NCBI GenBank assembly: GCA_019155205.2
Contig: JAHNZQ020000004.1
Coordinates: forward strand, 4,997,418-5,061,417
DNA length: 64,000 nt
DNA from: Gracilaria vermiculophylla
Taxonomy: Eukaryota; Rhodophyta; Florideophyceae; Gracilariales; Gracilariaceae
Direction of reading: 5' to 3'
This document shows positions 63,885 to 64,000 of the stretch, one piece after another. Made by a program: the position numbers and the translations under genes. Each line of letters starts with the position of its first letter. Position 1 is the stretch's first letter. Below the pieces are notes generated by a model that saw nothing but the letters and a program-made list of their open reading frames with translations, was not told where the DNA came from and did not search any database.

Positions 63885-64000
63885 ACGCCCCGTCGAGGGT
63901 CTACCGCATCAGCGGACGTCATAAGTATTTCATCCGCTCCCGGCTGCCACAACCGTGGTTATGAGGAGTATTAGCTTCACTAGCCCCATTTGGGGGTGTC
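63885..64000. other. Unassigned window end
   Basis: 116 bp, no gene seen. Confidence 0.4.

Overview
The window looks like nuclear DNA of a photosynthetic eukaryote with intron-poor genes and a heavy transposon load. A multicellular red alga of the Chondrus/Gracilaria type is my best guess. The reasons are a DUF6818-type Myb/SANT-like protein next to a Harbinger transposase (a pairing I know from red algae and oomycetes), intronless GC-rich host genes, and a lipid kinase of cyanobacterial type that would fit plastid ancestry. The organism is inferred, not shown. There is one 100-N assembly gap (47563-47662).

Layout. 1-2987: unassigned. 2988-4266: Tc1/mariner copy M1. About 4.4-8.5 kb: two PIF/Harbinger-like elements; the first has an intact DUF6818-type gene and an antisense transposase pseudogene, the second only a transposase pseudogene. 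8942-19092: Ty3/gypsy element B (minus strand) with a 309-bp TRIM in its gag. 19155-20432: mariner M2. 20.6-22.5 kb: a third Harbinger-like pair. 22860-24702: mariner M3 split by a solo LTR. About 25.1-31 kb: decayed gypsy C (plus). 31.6-35.7 kb: decayed gypsy D (minus). 35.7-38.6 kb: AT-rich, unassigned. 38.6-42.2 kb: the only convincing host-gene island, with three collinear intronless genes (nicotianamine-synthase-like, YegS/BmrU-type lipid kinase, unknown membrane protein). 42.5-43.0 kb: inverted repeats and a mariner end fragment. 43044-54731: mariner M4 split by gypsy A (44096-54500), itself split by a copia element (47090-49167). 54.9-55.5 kb: an unknown ORF cut by an LTR. 55530-63884: gypsy E, carrying two solo LTRs and ending at a reversed LTR fragment.

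Gypsy A, B and E belong to one family: LTRs of about 553 bp with termini TGTAGTAC...GTACCACA, a common primer-binding site, gag then pol in the -1 frame, and a C-terminal chromodomain in B and E. Nine LTR copies of this family lie in the window. Beyond pol and before the 3' LTR the family carries a gene on the OPPOSITE strand (683 codons in B, N-terminal part in A). Its deduced protein has DWLN and HW motifs at Ulp1/C48-protease-like spacing, and in B it lies between two near-identical polypurine tracts. This antisense cassette is the most novel item in the window.

All recognised transposases and pol regions are broken. In the DNA transposons this is mostly by in-frame stops rather than frameshifts, often of the TGG to TGA/TAG or CAG/CAA to TAG/TAA kind. 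Target-site duplications (GAAGA, ACGGA, TATGC, TA) confirm the nesting order. LTR divergence agrees with it: about 43 differences in 553 bp for A and 3 in 134 for the copia, both counted by eye.
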